From Amphiduros pacificus (taxonomy: Eukaryota; Annelida; Polychaeta; Phyllodocida; Hesionidae): DNA of 64,000 nucleotides. Made by a program: the position numbers and the translations under genes. Location of the stretch: positions 10,620,536-10,684,535 of the forward strand of contig OX439004.1 in the NCBI GenBank assembly GCA_949316495.1, in the 5' to 3' direction. Positions within the stretch are counted from its first letter, which is position 1; every line of letters starts with the position of its first letter. The notes under the pieces were generated by a model, which saw nothing but the letters and a program-made list of their open reading frames with translations, was not told the DNA's origin and did no database searches. Of this stretch, positions 13,055 through 26,309 are shown one piece after another.

Positions 13055-16000
13055 ACATGATCTTCTGATCTCCTGTATCTATGATCTCCTGTATCTATGA
13101 CATCCTGTATCTATGACCTCCTGTATCTATGATCTCCTGTATCTATGATCTCCTGTATCTATGATCTCCTGTATCTATGACCTCCTGTATCTATGATCTC
13201 CTGTATCTATGATCTTCTGTATCTATGATCTCCTGTATCCATGATCTCTTGTATCCATGATCTCTTGTATCTATGATCTCCTGTATCCATGATCTCCTGT
13301 ATCCATGACCTCCTGTATCTATGATCTCCTATATCTATGACCTCTTGTATCTATGACCTCCTGTATCTATGACCTCCTGTATCTATGACCTCCTGTATCT
13401 ATGACCTCCTCTATCTATGATCTCCTGTATCCATGACCTCCTGTATCTATGATCTCCTGTATCCACGACCTCATGTATCTATGACCTAATGTATCTATGA
13501 CATCCTGTATCTATGACCTCCTGTATCTATGATCTCCTGTATCTATGATCTCCTATATCCATGATCTCCTGTATCTATGATCTCCTGTATATATGATCTC
13601 CTGTATCGATGATCTCCTTTATCGATGATATCATATATCCATGATCTATGATCTCCTATATCCATGATCTCCTGTATCGATGATCTCCTGTATCTATGAT
13701 CTAATATATCGATGATTTTCTGTATTTATGATCTCCTATATCTATGATCTCCTGTATTTATTATCTCCTGTATCTATGACCTCCTGTATCTATGATCTCC
13801 TGTATCTATGACCTCCTGTATCTATGACCTCCTGTATCTATGATCTCCTGTATCTATGATCTCCTGTATCTATGACCTCCTGCATCTGATCTCCTGTATC
13901 TATGACCTCCTGTATATATGACCTCCTGTATCTATGATCTCCTGTATCTATGATCTCCTGTATCTATGACCTCCTGTATCTATGACCTCCTGTATCTATG
14001 ATCTCCTGTATCCATGACCTCCTCTATCTATGATCTCCTGTATCTATGATCTCCTGTATCTATGATCTCCTGTATCTATGACCTCCTGTATCTATGACCT
14101 CCTGTATCTATGACCGCCTGTATCTATGACCTCCTGTATCTATGATCTCCTTTATCCATGACCTCCTGTATCTATGATCTCCTGTATCTATGATCCCCTA
14201 TATTTATGACCGCCTGTATCCATGATCTCCTGTATCCATGACCTCCTGTATCTATGATCTCCTGTATCTATGATCTCCTATATCCATGATCTCCTGTATC
14301 TATGATCTCCTGTATATATGATCTCCTGTATCGATGATCTCCTGTATCGATGATATCATATATCCATGATCTATGATCTCCTATATCCATGATCTCCTGT
14401 ATCGATGATCTCCTGTATCTATGATCTCATATATCGATGATTTTCTGTATCTATGACCTCCTGTATATATGACCTCCTGTATCTATGACCTCCTGTATCC
14501 ATGACTTCCTGCATCTGATCTCCTGTATCTATGACCTCCTGTATCCATGACCTCCTGTATCCATGATCTCCTGTATCTATGACCTCCTGCATCTATGACC
14601 TCCTGTATCTATGATCTCCTGTATCTATGATCCCCTATATTTATGACCTCCTGTATCCATGATCTCCTGTATCCATGACCTCATGTATCTATGATCTCCT
14701 GTATCTATGACATCCTGTATCTATGACCTCCTGTATCTATGATCTCCTGTATCTATGATCTCCTATATCCATGATCTCCTGTATCTATTATCTCCTGTAT
14801 ATATGATCTCCTGTATCGACGATCTCCTGTATCGATGATATCATATATCCATGATCTATGATCTCCTATATCCATGATCTCCTGTATCGATGATCTCCTG
14901 TATCTATGATCTCATATATCGATGATTTTCTGTATCTGTGACCTCCTGTATCTATGACCTCCTGTATTTATGACCTCCTGTATCTATGACCTCCTGTATC
15001 TATGATCTCCTGTATCTATGATCTCCTGTATATATGACCTCCTGCATCTGATCTCCTGTATCTATGACCTCCTGTATCCATGACCTCCTGTTTCTGATAT
15101 CCTGTATCCATGACCTCCTGTATCTATGATCTCCTGTATCTATGATCGCCTGTATCTATGATCTCCTGTATCTATGATCTCCTGTATCTATGATCTCCTG
15201 TATCTATGACCTCCTGTATCTATGATCTCCTGTATCTATGATCGCCTGTATCTATGATCTCCTGTATCTATGATCTCCTGTATCTATGATCTCCTGTATC
15301 TATGATCTCCTGTATCTATGATCTCCTGTATCTATGATCTCCTGTATCTATGATCTCCTATATCTATGACCTCTTGTATCTATGACCTCCTGTATCTATG
15401 ACCTCCTGTATCTATGACCTCCTCTATCTATGATCTCCTGTATCCATGACCTCCTGTATCTATGATCTCCTATATCCATGATCTCCTGTATCTATGATCT
15501 CCTGTATATATGATCTCCTGTATCGATGATCTCCTTTATCGATGATATCATATATCCATGATCTATGATCTCCTATATCCATGATCTCCTGTATCGATGA
15601 TCTCCTGTATCTATGATCTAATATATCGATGATTTTCTGTATTTATGATCTCCTATATCTATGATCTCCTGTATTTATTATCTCCTGTATCTATGACCTC
15701 CTGTATCTATGATCTCCTGTATCTATGACCTCCTGTATCTATGACCTCCTGTATCTATGATCTCCTGTATCTATGATCTCCTGTATCTATGACCTCCTGC
15801 ATCTGATCTCCTGTATCTATGACCTCCTGTATATATGACCTCCTGTATCTATGACATCCTGTATCTATGATCTCCTGTATCTATGACCTCCTGTATCTAT
15901 GACCTCCTGTATCTATGACCTCCTGTATCCATGACCTCCTTTATCTATGATCTCCTGTATCTATGATCTCCTGTATCTATGATCTCCTGTATCTATGACC

Positions 16001-18217
16001 TCCTGTATCTATGACCTCCTGTATCTATGACCGCCTGTATCTATGACCTCCTGTATCTATGATCTCCTTTATCCATGACCTCCTGTATCTATGATCTCCT
16101 GTATCTATGATCCCCTATATTTATGACCGCCTGTATCCATGATCTCCTGTATCCATGACCTCATGTATCTATGATCTCCTGTATCTATGACATCCTGTAT
16201 CTATGACCTCCTGTATCTATGACCTCCTGTATCTATGATCTCCTGTATCTATGATCTCCTATATCCATGATCTCCTGTATCTATGATCTCCTGTATATAT
16301 GATCTCCTGTATCGATGATCTCCTGTATCGATGATATCATATATCCATGATCTATGATCTCCTATATCCATGATCTCCTGTATCGATGATCTCCTGTATC
16401 TATGATCTCATATATCGATGATTTTCTGTATCTATGACCTCCTGTATCTATGACCTCCTGTATCTATGACCTCCTGTATCTATGACCTCCTGTATCCATG
16501 ACTTCCTGCATCTGATCTCCTGTATCTATGACCTCCTGTATCCATGACCTCCTGTATCTGATCTCCTGTATCCATGACCTCCTGTATCCATGATCTCCTG
16601 TATCTATGACCTCCTGCATCTATGACCTCCTGTATCTATGATCTCCTGTATCTATGATCCCCTATATTTATGACCTCCTGTATCCATGATCTCCTGTATC
16701 CATGACCTCATGTATCTATGATCTCCTGTATCTATGACATCCTGTATCTATGACCTCATGTATCTATGATCTCCTGTATCTATGATCTCCTATATCCATG
16801 ATCTCCTGTATCTATTATCTCCTGTATATATGATCTCCTGTATCGACGATCTCCTGTATCGATGATATCATATATCCATGATCTATGATCTCCTATATCC
16901 ATGATCTCCTGTATCGATGATCTCCTGTATCTATGATCTCATATATCGATGATTTTCTGTATCTGTGACCTCCTGTATCTATGACCTCCTGTATTTATGA
17001 CCTCCTGTATCTATGACCTCCTGTATCTATGATCTCCTGTATCTATGATCTCCTGTATCTATGACCTCCTGCATCTGATCTCCTGTATCTATGACCTCCT
17101 GTATCCATGACCTCCATTTTTCTGATCTCCTGTATCCATGACCTCCTGTATCTATGATCTCCTGTATCTATGATCGCCTGTATCTATGATCTCCTGTATC
17201 TATGATCTCCTGTATCTATGATCTCCTGTATCTATGATCTCCTGTATCTATGATCCCCTATATTTATGACCTCCTGTATCCATGATTTCCTGTATCTATG
17301 ACCTCCTGCATCTGATCTCCTGTATCTATGACCTCCTGTATCCATGACCTCCTGTTTCTGATCTCCTGTTTCTGATCTCCTGTATCCATGACCTCCTGTA
17401 TCTATGACCTCCTGTATCTATGATCGCCTGTATCTATGATCTCCTGTATCTATGATCTCCTGTATCTATGATCTCCTGTATCTATGATCTCCTGTATCGA
17501 TGATATCATATATCCATGATCTATGATCTCCTATATCCTTGATCTCCTGTATCGATGATCTCCTGTATCTATGATCTCATATATCGATGATTTTCTGTAT
17601 CTATGATCTCCTGTATCTATGACATCCTGTATCTATGACCTCCTGTATCTATGACCTCCTGTATCTATGACCTCCTGTATCTATGATCTCCTGTATCTAT
17701 GATCTCCTGTATCTATGACCTCCTGTATCTATGATCTCCTGTATCTATGATCTCTTATATCCATGATCTCCTGTATCGATGATCTCCTGTATCGATGATA
17801 TCATATATCCATGATCTCCTGTATCGATGATATCATATATCCATGATCTCCTGTATCATATGATCCCCTGTATCATATGATCTTCTGTATCTATGCTCTC
17901 TTATATCCATGATCTTCTGTATCTATGACCTCCTGTATCTATGAGCTCCTCTATCTATGATCTCATGTATCTATGATCTCCTGTATCATATGATCCCCTG
18001 TATCATATGATCTCCTGTATCTATGACCTCCTGCATCTGATCTCCTGTATCTATGATCTCCTGTATCTATGACCTCCTGTATCTATGATCTCCTGTATAT
18101 GTGATCTCCTGTATCATATGATCTCCTGTATCATATGATCTCCTGTATCATATGATCTCCTGTATCATATGATCTCCTGTATCATATGCTATCATATATC
18201 TATGATCTCCTATAGTT
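13055..18217. repeat. Large 16-bp minisatellite with higher-order structure
   Basis: About 5.1 kb, roughly 320 copies of a 16-bp unit (consensus CTCCTGTATCTATGAT, with C/T variants giving GACC or GATC). A distinctive variant block ending in GATGATTTTCTGTAT recurs at about 13711, 14436, 14921, 15628, 16417, 16948 and 17586, so the array is built of 0.5-0.8-kb higher-order units. The first and fourth blocks share a TAATATATC variant, and rare markers near 13327 and 15356, and near 15089 and 17112, are both about 2.0 kb apart. This indicates a further ~2-kb duplication. The right end changes to an 18-bp form with TATCATATGATC. Stops occur in all frames, so it is not coding. Confidence 0.97.
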
Positions 18218-18853
18218 ATCAAACAAGACATGCTATTGTATATATGCTATGGTGCTTATCATAAACACCATTAACAGTTTCATATTATATTTGCTCTATT
18301 CAAGAAAATGGCCATCATCAGGACTGCATTCATTTTTATTGGCTCTACTGTGCCACATTTTACAGGCATCTCGCCATTATTGCATTGGTGACTGGTATGG
18401 TGGAGATAACAGGTCGCCGGAATCGTGTGTGTTTTGAGAGTAATACTAGAACCACAATTCATTCATGTTTTAATATATATTATATAAATATACTCATCAA
18501 AATCATCAAAAGAAACTCACCGCAGATTGATGAAATACTTTTTTGTGATTTATTATGAAATCAAAGGTTTCTGCACAGCTAGTTGCCAATTGTTACTTCA
18601 ATCAGTTGACCCTCTCATGTAACAATATTATAGAGGTTCTCATTGACATGGATATATTGTTCTGATTTCAACCCATTTTATGCCTCAACAAAAGAGCTTT
18701 TACTTCAAAGTTTCAACTCCACAGAATTTTCTATTTTGTAAATCCAGTACATCATACACAAGAAAGGAGTTAGGAATGACCTTATACAGTGTGACATACA
18801 TAAAATCACAACAAAAATACATCTGCATGCCATATTGAAGCAGCCAGATGTTG
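18218..18853. other. Non-coding spacer
   Basis: Unique AT-rich sequence between two minisatellites; no gene seen. Confidence 0.6.
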
Positions 18854-19208
18854 CCTACAAAAAGTAGTAGTATTCAAAAAGTAGTAGTATTCAAAAAGTA
18901 GTAGTATTCAAAAAGTAGTAGTATTCAAAAAGTAGTAGTATTCAAAAAGTAGTAGTATTCAAAAAGTAGTAGTATTCAAAAAGTAGGAGTATTCAAAAAG
19001 TAGGAGTATTCAAAAAGTAGTAGTATTCAAAAAGTAGTAGTATTCAAAAAGTAGTAGTATTCAAAAAGTAGTAGTATTCAAAAAGTAGTAGTATTCAAAA
19101 AGTAGGAATTCAAAAAGTAGTAGTATTCAAAAAGTAGTAGTATTCAAAAAGTAGTAGTATTCAAAAAGTAGTAGTATTCAAAAAATAGTAGTATTCAAAA
19201 AATAGTAG
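18854..19208. repeat. 17-bp minisatellite
   Basis: About 21 near-perfect copies of CAAAAAGTAGTAGTATT. A few units carry GTAGGAG, one is shortened to GTAGGAATT, and the last two carry AATAGTAG. Confidence 0.97.
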
Positions 19209-19912
19209 GATTTAATTACTACCCCTGCAGTCATTGTCCTGTTTTTGAACTCATTTAAAGTTTGGAATTCTCCTAGTCATAAATAATTTCCTTGCTCACA
19301 AAAATATCTTCAAATCTGAATTGACCAACATCAAGTCATAAACTGTAGCCAAGTGTCTTGCACATAAACTGACCAATAAGTATAACTGCCAGTACAAAAC
19401 AAATCTATTTATATTTTTTCACAACAGTGGACAGACAGATTTTTATGAATACTAATGACTTGCGGTTGATTCTATGCGCACCTTAATATCTTTGGTGGCA
19501 GGGACTGATGTGAGAGATAAGTCCTGCTATGGAGGGTAAGGTAAACAAAAAAGAAACCATTAAAAACCAAATCCCCTTTTGCTCATTTTGTAAACTTTGC
19601 AATTGATAAAATGCGAATTTCTCACTATTATTATTACTGAAATGATCTGAGATTAGTTATGAACATATCTGGTACAATTCAATAGTTCTTTATGTTTTTA
19701 CATGAAACATGTGTCTGATTATATGCATTTAGCTTCACTCATGGAAGGATTGCTCACTCAACGTTTTGCCTGGATCCACATTTCCATACAAACAAGGGAT
19801 GTTCCCAGATATCATAAAGATGCTAATCCTAAACACAAACCTGCAAACAACACTCATCTTGCTATAGAATCCATCGGATCAACAAAATATCATTCCAAAA
19901 CAATAATAATGA
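19209..19912. other. Non-coding spacer with dispersed repeat
   Basis: Unique sequence except for the dispersed-repeat match at 19704-19795. No gene is supported; the 79-codon frame here comes from that repeat. Confidence 0.5.
19704..19795 (+). repeat. Dispersed repeat, copy 2
   Basis: Homologous to the reverse complement of 11640-11745. The blocks CTGATTATATGCATTTA, CACTCA, GCCTGGA and ATACAAAC occur in the same order. Translated in one frame both copies share SDYMH and ISIQT, so the similarity may reflect an old coding element. Confidence 0.55.
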
Positions 19913-20340
19913 TTAGCATGTATGATACACAGCATGTATGATACACAGCATGTATGATACATAGCATGTATGATACACAGTATGTAAGATACACAGCATG
20001 TATGATACACAGCATGTATGATACACAGCATGTATGATACACAGCATGTATGATACACAGCATGTATGATACACAGCATGTATGATACACAGCATGTATG
20101 ATACACAGAATGTATGATACACAGAATGTATGATACACAGCATGTATGATACACAGCATGTTTGATACACAGCATGTATGATATACAGCATGTATGATAC
20201 GCAGCATGTATGATACGCAGCATGTATGATACACAGCATGTATGATACACAGCATGTATGTTCACAACCTGTATGATACACAGCATGTATGATACACAAC
20301 CTGTATGATACACAGCCTGTATGATACACCACATCTATGA
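19913..20340. repeat. 16-bp minisatellite
   Basis: About 26 copies of ATGTATGATACACAGC with scattered substitutions and a few indels near the right end. Long open frames occur on the minus strand only because the sparse variants lack stops; they encode monotonous CIIHAVYHT-type repeats. Confidence 0.96.
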
Positions 20341-21975
20341 TACATATCATCCAAATACAGCTTTCTCATGTGATGAAACTAAAGGGGTTCCACACAGCAT
20401 AGCAATGTGAACAGTCTTCTGTTCATGGCAAGTTACAGCACTGTGACCAAAGCTACGGTTAAGCCATGACTCTAACATAAAGGACATCTGAGGATAAAAG
20501 AAGCCTTATCCTAAATGCTTTGGGTCCAGCAGATGGTGTTCCCCCAAGTTAATGTATAGGTAAGTCCCCGAGAGGCTCGATGCAGACCAAAGGCAGGGAT
20601 TGATGTGCAGGTGCATGCATGATGCACTCTTTGATCTCACCGATAAAACATCCTTACTATCATTCCAGAAATTGTGAGAATTTCTTTTGAAACTTTCAAG
20701 AAATTGTGAGAAAATTTTAAAACAATGCTATTCCCAGAATATAACTAATAATTCAAGGAATATTGTTTTAGCGTATTGGCATCTGAGAATAATAGTAGGA
20801 ACTAAATTCTGGACATGTCTAAATTGATAGTTAACTGCATGCAATGCATACAGGAAAAGTATTTTGCCTTCTCCTCAGCTTTTCATCATATGTAAATGAA
20901 ATCAATCCCATTGGAGATCAAAGAACGAAGCACCTTTTGGTTCTGTTCGTGTCACTTTAAAAGCAAAACACTTAAAGCATTGGTGAAACCTGACTTTCAA
21001 AAACATTTTCTTTACATAACATGAATGTTTATACCCTAAACAGTGCTTTTATGTAGTATTACCCAAAATATTCCCTGTTAACAACTTTCTGTGGCATTTT
21101 AAAGTTGATCAGTTGTCTGCTGAAACCTACAACAGCAATTGAACACTCTGTCAACAAGCTTTGTTTAGCTGGTCTGTGTACTCGTGTAAACACCTAATGA
21201 GTTACCAGTTGGGCACCTGTCCAGCTTGGGAAACAGGCTGGAGATGTTTTGTACAAATTTATTGCCAGGAGTATACTTCAGAACAACATAAGATTATATT
21301 AATATTATTTGAATCAATGAAATAACTATCATGGTTGTGACAAATATTTTATGGTTGTGACAAATATCTTATGGTTGTGAAAGATATAAAATCATTTGTG
21401 GGAAAAGTATACTATTTATTTCAAAATATCTTATGCATGTGAAAACCTTTCTGTCAAAAAGGGAAGACAGGCCAAGGTGTGGAAAAAGTGACATTAAACC
21501 CTTTGATCCCTGGTTTGGCCTTAAATCACAAGGATTTGAATGGCAAAACTGTGAATGCTGATAATTGGTATCAGTGAAATTTATGATTTGACCCTCTTTG
21601 ATGAAATTTTGGGTTTTTCACACCACTGAATGGGCAGACATCAAAGGCTGCATGAATTCCCCCTTAAAGGCTGAGCTGTATAGAATTGATTTTTTTAACT
21701 TTTTTTTTGCAAACATATATAATATAAAAAATAATGATTTTGTATAGAAAACAAAGATGAAATCTTCATAATGGGTTTTATTTGAGAGAAATGCACATCA
21801 GAACATATAGAATTGAATTATTTTTAAAATAGAAAATATTAAGAATAATGACAAAGATGGAATCTTCATATTGGGGTTCTATTTAAGCGATATACACATC
21901 AGGACATATAAAACTAAATTGCTAATTTCTGCAAAATATACATGACAATATACATATCAGAACATATAAAACTAA
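20341..21975. other. Non-coding spacer
   Basis: Unique sequence, no gene seen. Towards the right (21780-21975) a short motif (ACATATAAAACTAAATTG with CATCAGAACAT) recurs two or three times and leads into the 211-bp array. Confidence 0.55.
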
Positions 21976-23030
21976 ATTGTCAATTTCGGCAAAATCTTCT
22001 CGGACGTTTGGACTCATAACTTCAAAAATATTCATCCGTTTTTAATAATTCTACCACCAAAAGAAAGCCAAGATTTTACTCTATTGGCATGTGAAGTGTC
22101 AACTTTCGATATTATGATTGAATATTTTTTTTAAATGGCCGAAAATGTGTTGTTCCGATTTTGTCAATGTACAATGTGAACACAGAATTGTCAATTTCGG
22201 CAAAATCTTCTCGGACGTTTGGACTCATAACTTCAAAAATATTCATCCGTTTTTAATATTTCTACCACCAAAAGAAAGCCAAGACTTTAATCTATTAGCA
22301 CGTGAAGTGTCATCCTCCGATATTATGATTAAATATTTTTTTTAAATGGCCGAAAATGTGTTGTTCCGATTTTGTCAATGTACAATATGAACACAGAATT
22401 GTCAATTTCTGCAAAATATTCTCGGACGTTTGGACTCATAACTTCAAAAATATTCATCCGTTTTTAACAATTCTACCACCAAAAGAAAGCCAAGACTTTA
22501 CTCTATTAGCACGTGAAGTGTCATCCTCCGATATTATGATAAAATATTTTTTTTTAATGGCCGAAAATGTGTTGTTCCGATTTTGTCAATGTACAATATG
22601 AACACAGAATTGTCAATTTCGGCAAAATATTCTGGGACGTTTCGACTCATAACTTCAAAAATATTCATCCGTTTTTAATATTTCAACCACCAAAAGAAAG
22701 CCAAGAGTTTACTCTATTGGCATGTGAAGTGTCAACTTTCGATATTATGTTTAAATATTTTTATAAAATGGCCGAAAATGTGTTGTTCCGATTTTGTCAA
22801 TGTACAATGTGAACACAGAATTGTCAATTTCGGCAAAATCTTCTCGGACGTTTGGACTCATAACTTCAAAAATATTCATCCGTTTTTAATATTTCTACCA
22901 CCAAAAGAAAGCCAAGACTTTACTCTATTGGCATGTGAAGTGTCAACTTTCGATTTTATGATTAAATATTTTTTTTAAATGACCGAAAATGTGTTGTTCC
23001 GATTTTAATTCTACCACCAAAAGAAAGCCA
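21976..23030. repeat. 211-bp tandem repeat (satellite-like), about five copies
   Basis: The landmark CGGACGTTTGGACTCATAAC recurs at spacings of about 211 bp (near 22001, 22212, 22423, 22634 with changes, 22847). Each unit also carries CATCCGTTTTTAA, CTACCACCAAAAGAAAGCC and GGCCGAAAATGTGTTGTTCC. The final unit is truncated after the GAAAATGTG box. Each unit opens a 75-84-codon frame, but the period is not a multiple of three, so the frame slips between units and protein coding is unlikely. Confidence 0.95.
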
Positions 23031-23764
23031 AGCCTGTGACTTACGGAGCCCTCTGACAGTTCAAAGGTCAAGGTCACACAACACATTTCCGGTTTAGTAC
23101 GGGCAGTGCCCAGTGGTCACAAGAAATCATAATTCTCAGAGCAGATGTTATTTTGTGGATTTCAGACAGATAGCCTGTATGTATGTCAATTTTAAGATCA
23201 TATATTGTTTTGAGATACTTTAAACCACTGTTAAATTGCCTGCAACTTTCCAGGTTTCACCAATGCTTTAAGCTCTTACTGATCACATTTTCACCGAAAT
23301 TCACAGATATGACACTCTCAATTTGCTTGTTTGTTTGTTTGTTTTTCTATTTTCTTTTTCTCTTTGCAGAAATGACATTAAGGAACATTTAAATAAGAAA
23401 GGAAATGAAGAAATGATCTTCATATATACAGTATATAAAGAGTTATAGCAAAATACTTTATAGGTGTGTGAACAATACGGCGGGTCTGATACCATAACAC
23501 CCACACTACATGTCTCCAGATGTCTCAAACACCTGGCAACATTTATATTAAGAAAATGGGCACGGCATGTTTCAGGTGCACATGTGAGAAACAATTCGCT
23601 GATTGCCATTGTATATTTAAAGAAGCATAACAAATTTCAAAACAATTTGAGCCTTATAGAAATTAGATAGAATTCATCTCCTGGTGATAAAACATCTGGT
23701 GATAAAACATCTTAGCTACAAATAACTGAGAAATCCACCCAGTATCAGAGGAGAAGATCGAGTT
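23031..23764. other. Non-coding spacer
   Basis: Holds AGGTCAAGGTCAC near 23066-23079, a direct pair of nuclear-receptor half-sites, and otherwise unique sequence. Overlapping open frames on both strands at 23460-23630 lack splice or domain support. Confidence 0.5.
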
Positions 23765-23901
23765 TGACAGACAGGCAGACACACAGACAGACAGACACAC
23801 AGACAGACAGACACACAGACAGACACACAGACAGACAGACAGACACACAGACAGACACACAGACAGACAGACAGACACACAGACAGACACACACAGACAG
23901 T
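23765..23901. repeat. (CAGA/CACA) simple repeat
   Basis: A mixed array of ACAGACAG and ACACAGAC tetranucleotide-based units. Confidence 0.95.
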
Positions 23902-25245
23902 ATCCTCTTCTCACCGCATAAGGTGTGCTGACAAAAAGACAGTGCACATTTGAAACGTACCAATAAAAAAATTGAATTTGGTATTGTCTATTCCATTAAT
24001 TTAACTAATTTAAAAACGAATCTACAATGTCCAAACAACGTGAATTTATTTAGTGTTGAGGAACTATTATTCTGAGCATTCTGAGTTGAGAAGTAGGAAG
24101 TCTAAATTATTCATCTACATTCTGTCATTTGTATTTGTGATGTCTTCCTGATGTTGTTTTTTAAGGGAATCATCTGCATCCAACAGATCTTTGGAATAAG
24201 AGTTGCTCACTTCCAAACTATTGCAGCAGGTTAGCATATACTTAACCCAATGTCAGGAAAAAGTAAACTGTGTAGGAACTATAACCGTGCATGAGATTCG
24301 CTACCTCAAAGCTTTAATGAAAGCAATGATGTCACAATCAGTTTATATGATCATAATACGGTCATACAAACAAGCTTCCTGACATCAACCTAGATGAGGA
24401 TTATTGGGTTTTGTTGAAAGTGCCTAGTGCTATGCTTATACTCATGAGACCACTGTTACGGTTTTATTCACTTTCTTAGCCCCATATTGATGTTAATCGT
24501 ACCTGCATTCCCGTACATGTGTCTTTTCAAGTTTGTATCCCTTCAAAACATCATTGCATTTCTGTAAAGCAGAAAAATATCAGGTTTAATTGTTCTATCT
24601 ATAGCGTTACCACTTTTACTCCTGTGTTCTTGTTCTGATTGCTAAACCTATTAAACAATCTATATCATTTATCACACGACGATTTACCTCAACTGTACTT
24701 CATCATGGTAGCAAGAAATAACTACAGATATTTTACAGAAAAATGATTTATCTCACCTTTGTGATCTTTTCTAAAATGAATGTTATAATATAGAGTATAA
24801 GATGAGAATTAGCAATTCTATAGATTGCTTTAAGGGTATGCTACGATAATCATGACATCTAGTTTCAGCGGATGAATGTGACAATGCCATTTAAAGATAT
24901 GGTAATGTTGAAATATTTGTGGCTTCAACGCTGGGATTATCAAACAATTGTTTCATAACAAGTACTGCTTGAGTAGAATTTAACTCATAGTTGTGATTTC
25001 AAGACATGTTCATTCTGATTCAATTTAAATTTGATGAATTTCCCAAATTGGGGCCTGCACAGTTGGTTACGTCAGTGTTGATTGTGCATACTAATTCCCA
25101 CTTAGTGTTTGATAATGTTAGTGACACTGAGCGTTGGATGAACATTGGCAGAATATTCAGGAGTTATGCAAGTTGAATCGTGAAATGATCTGTCAAAGAT
25201 TTAATTTATTTTAGAAACATTAAAAACACTATTAACTTATGGAAA
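23902..25245. other. Non-coding spacer
   Basis: Unique AT-rich sequence; no gene, repeat or exon-like island seen. Confidence 0.6.
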
Positions 25246-25259
25246 CTTAAATATATCAT

Positions 25260-25575
25260 TGTTTGTTTGTTTGTTTGGGGTTTTACATCACTTTCAACAT
25301 TATTTCAGTCATTTCTTGATGAGACCTACTTTTAGCAGATATAGTGCTGCCTCACTGAATTGTCATGTCGCAGGTCCTTGACATGACAACCCTCCCGGTC
25401 ACAGATTTACAAGGACAACGGGTTAACCTTTGGCACAGGCCTCAGCTCATGTGTGAAATTGTATCATGAGTTCAATCCCGGCACGGCCGGGGATCGAACG
25501 CACGTCCTTTGGATCACCATAGAGGAACTGGTGTTAAAAAGCTGGCGCTATAACCAACTGCGCCACGGCCATGGC
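25260..25575 (-). mobile_element. Complete tRNA-derived SINE
   Basis: On the minus strand it has a tRNA-like head with an A box (TGGCGCAGTTGG) and a diverged B-box region, followed by the family body (GTCAAGGACCTGCGACATGA, GAGGCAGCAC-like) and 3' end (TTGAAAGTGATGTAAAACC) with a (CAAA)n tail. A perfect 14-bp target-site duplication, CTTAAATATATCAT, flanks it at 25246-25259 and 25576-25589. This is typical LINE-machinery retroposition. Confidence 0.93.
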
Positions 25576-25787
25576 CTTAAATATATCATATAGGAAATAA
25601 ATAAGTCTGGAATCACAGAAATAGTAACATTCAGCAGAAAAGGATAAAGGCATTGCATTCAAACTATAATAAAGGTGTATCAATGTCACACCTTTCTCTA
25701 CGATGCAGATCCACTTCGATGAGCTCTTGTTTATTTATGATAAAAGTTAAGTGAGGAAATGCATTTTGGAAAATAGCTGAGAGTGAC

Positions 25788-26062
25788 ACTAGCTATATCA
25801 TTATACTAGTTAATAGTACCAAATATATTCTGAAAACTAAGTGGCAGTGACACTAGCTATATCATTATACTAGTTAATAGTGCCAATGACATCAGATGCG
25901 TCATTATACTAGTTAATAGTATCAAATACATTCTGGAAATTAAGTGGTAGTGACACTCGCTATATTGCCAAATATATTCTGAAAATTAAGTGGCAGTAAC
26001 ATTTGCGACATCATTTTACTAATTAATACTACCAAATATATTTTGATAATTAAGTGGTAGTC
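25788..26062. repeat. Degenerate ~60-bp tandem repeat
   Basis: Four to five diverged units containing GTGACACTAGCTATATCA, TTATACTAGTTAATAGT and CAAATATATTCTG. Spacing is irregular because of internal deletions. Confidence 0.75.
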
Positions 26063-26309
26063 ACTAGCCTGTATGATATAATATAGCAATATAACACCAA
26101 ATGTTCATAGGGTGGATATCTGGCAAATATGTATATCACACTTAGTCTACATGATTTAGAAAATGTTGAAATCTAATTTATTAAAGCTTTCATGAAATCA
26201 CAGAGGTCAAAAGCAGTTTCACAGAGATTCGGGGTATGTTTAAATGATATTTGGTTATGATACTGTGATACATTTAAGTTATCTTCCTGAAATCAACAAA
26301 CACATGCTT

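Noticed and set aside
13055-18217. CRISPR-like or clustered regular array
   Set aside because: Units are contiguous 16-mers without unique spacers, in an animal genome.
19879-20350. Cys/His-rich repeat proteins on the minus strand
   Set aside because: Three overlapping frames over the same 16-bp array give the same residue pattern; this is repeat composition, not zinc-finger coding.
22118-22978. Four similar 75-84-codon ORFs as a tandem gene family
   Set aside because: Each is one unit of the 211-bp repeat; the period shifts the frame and no start or stop pattern is conserved independently of the repeat.
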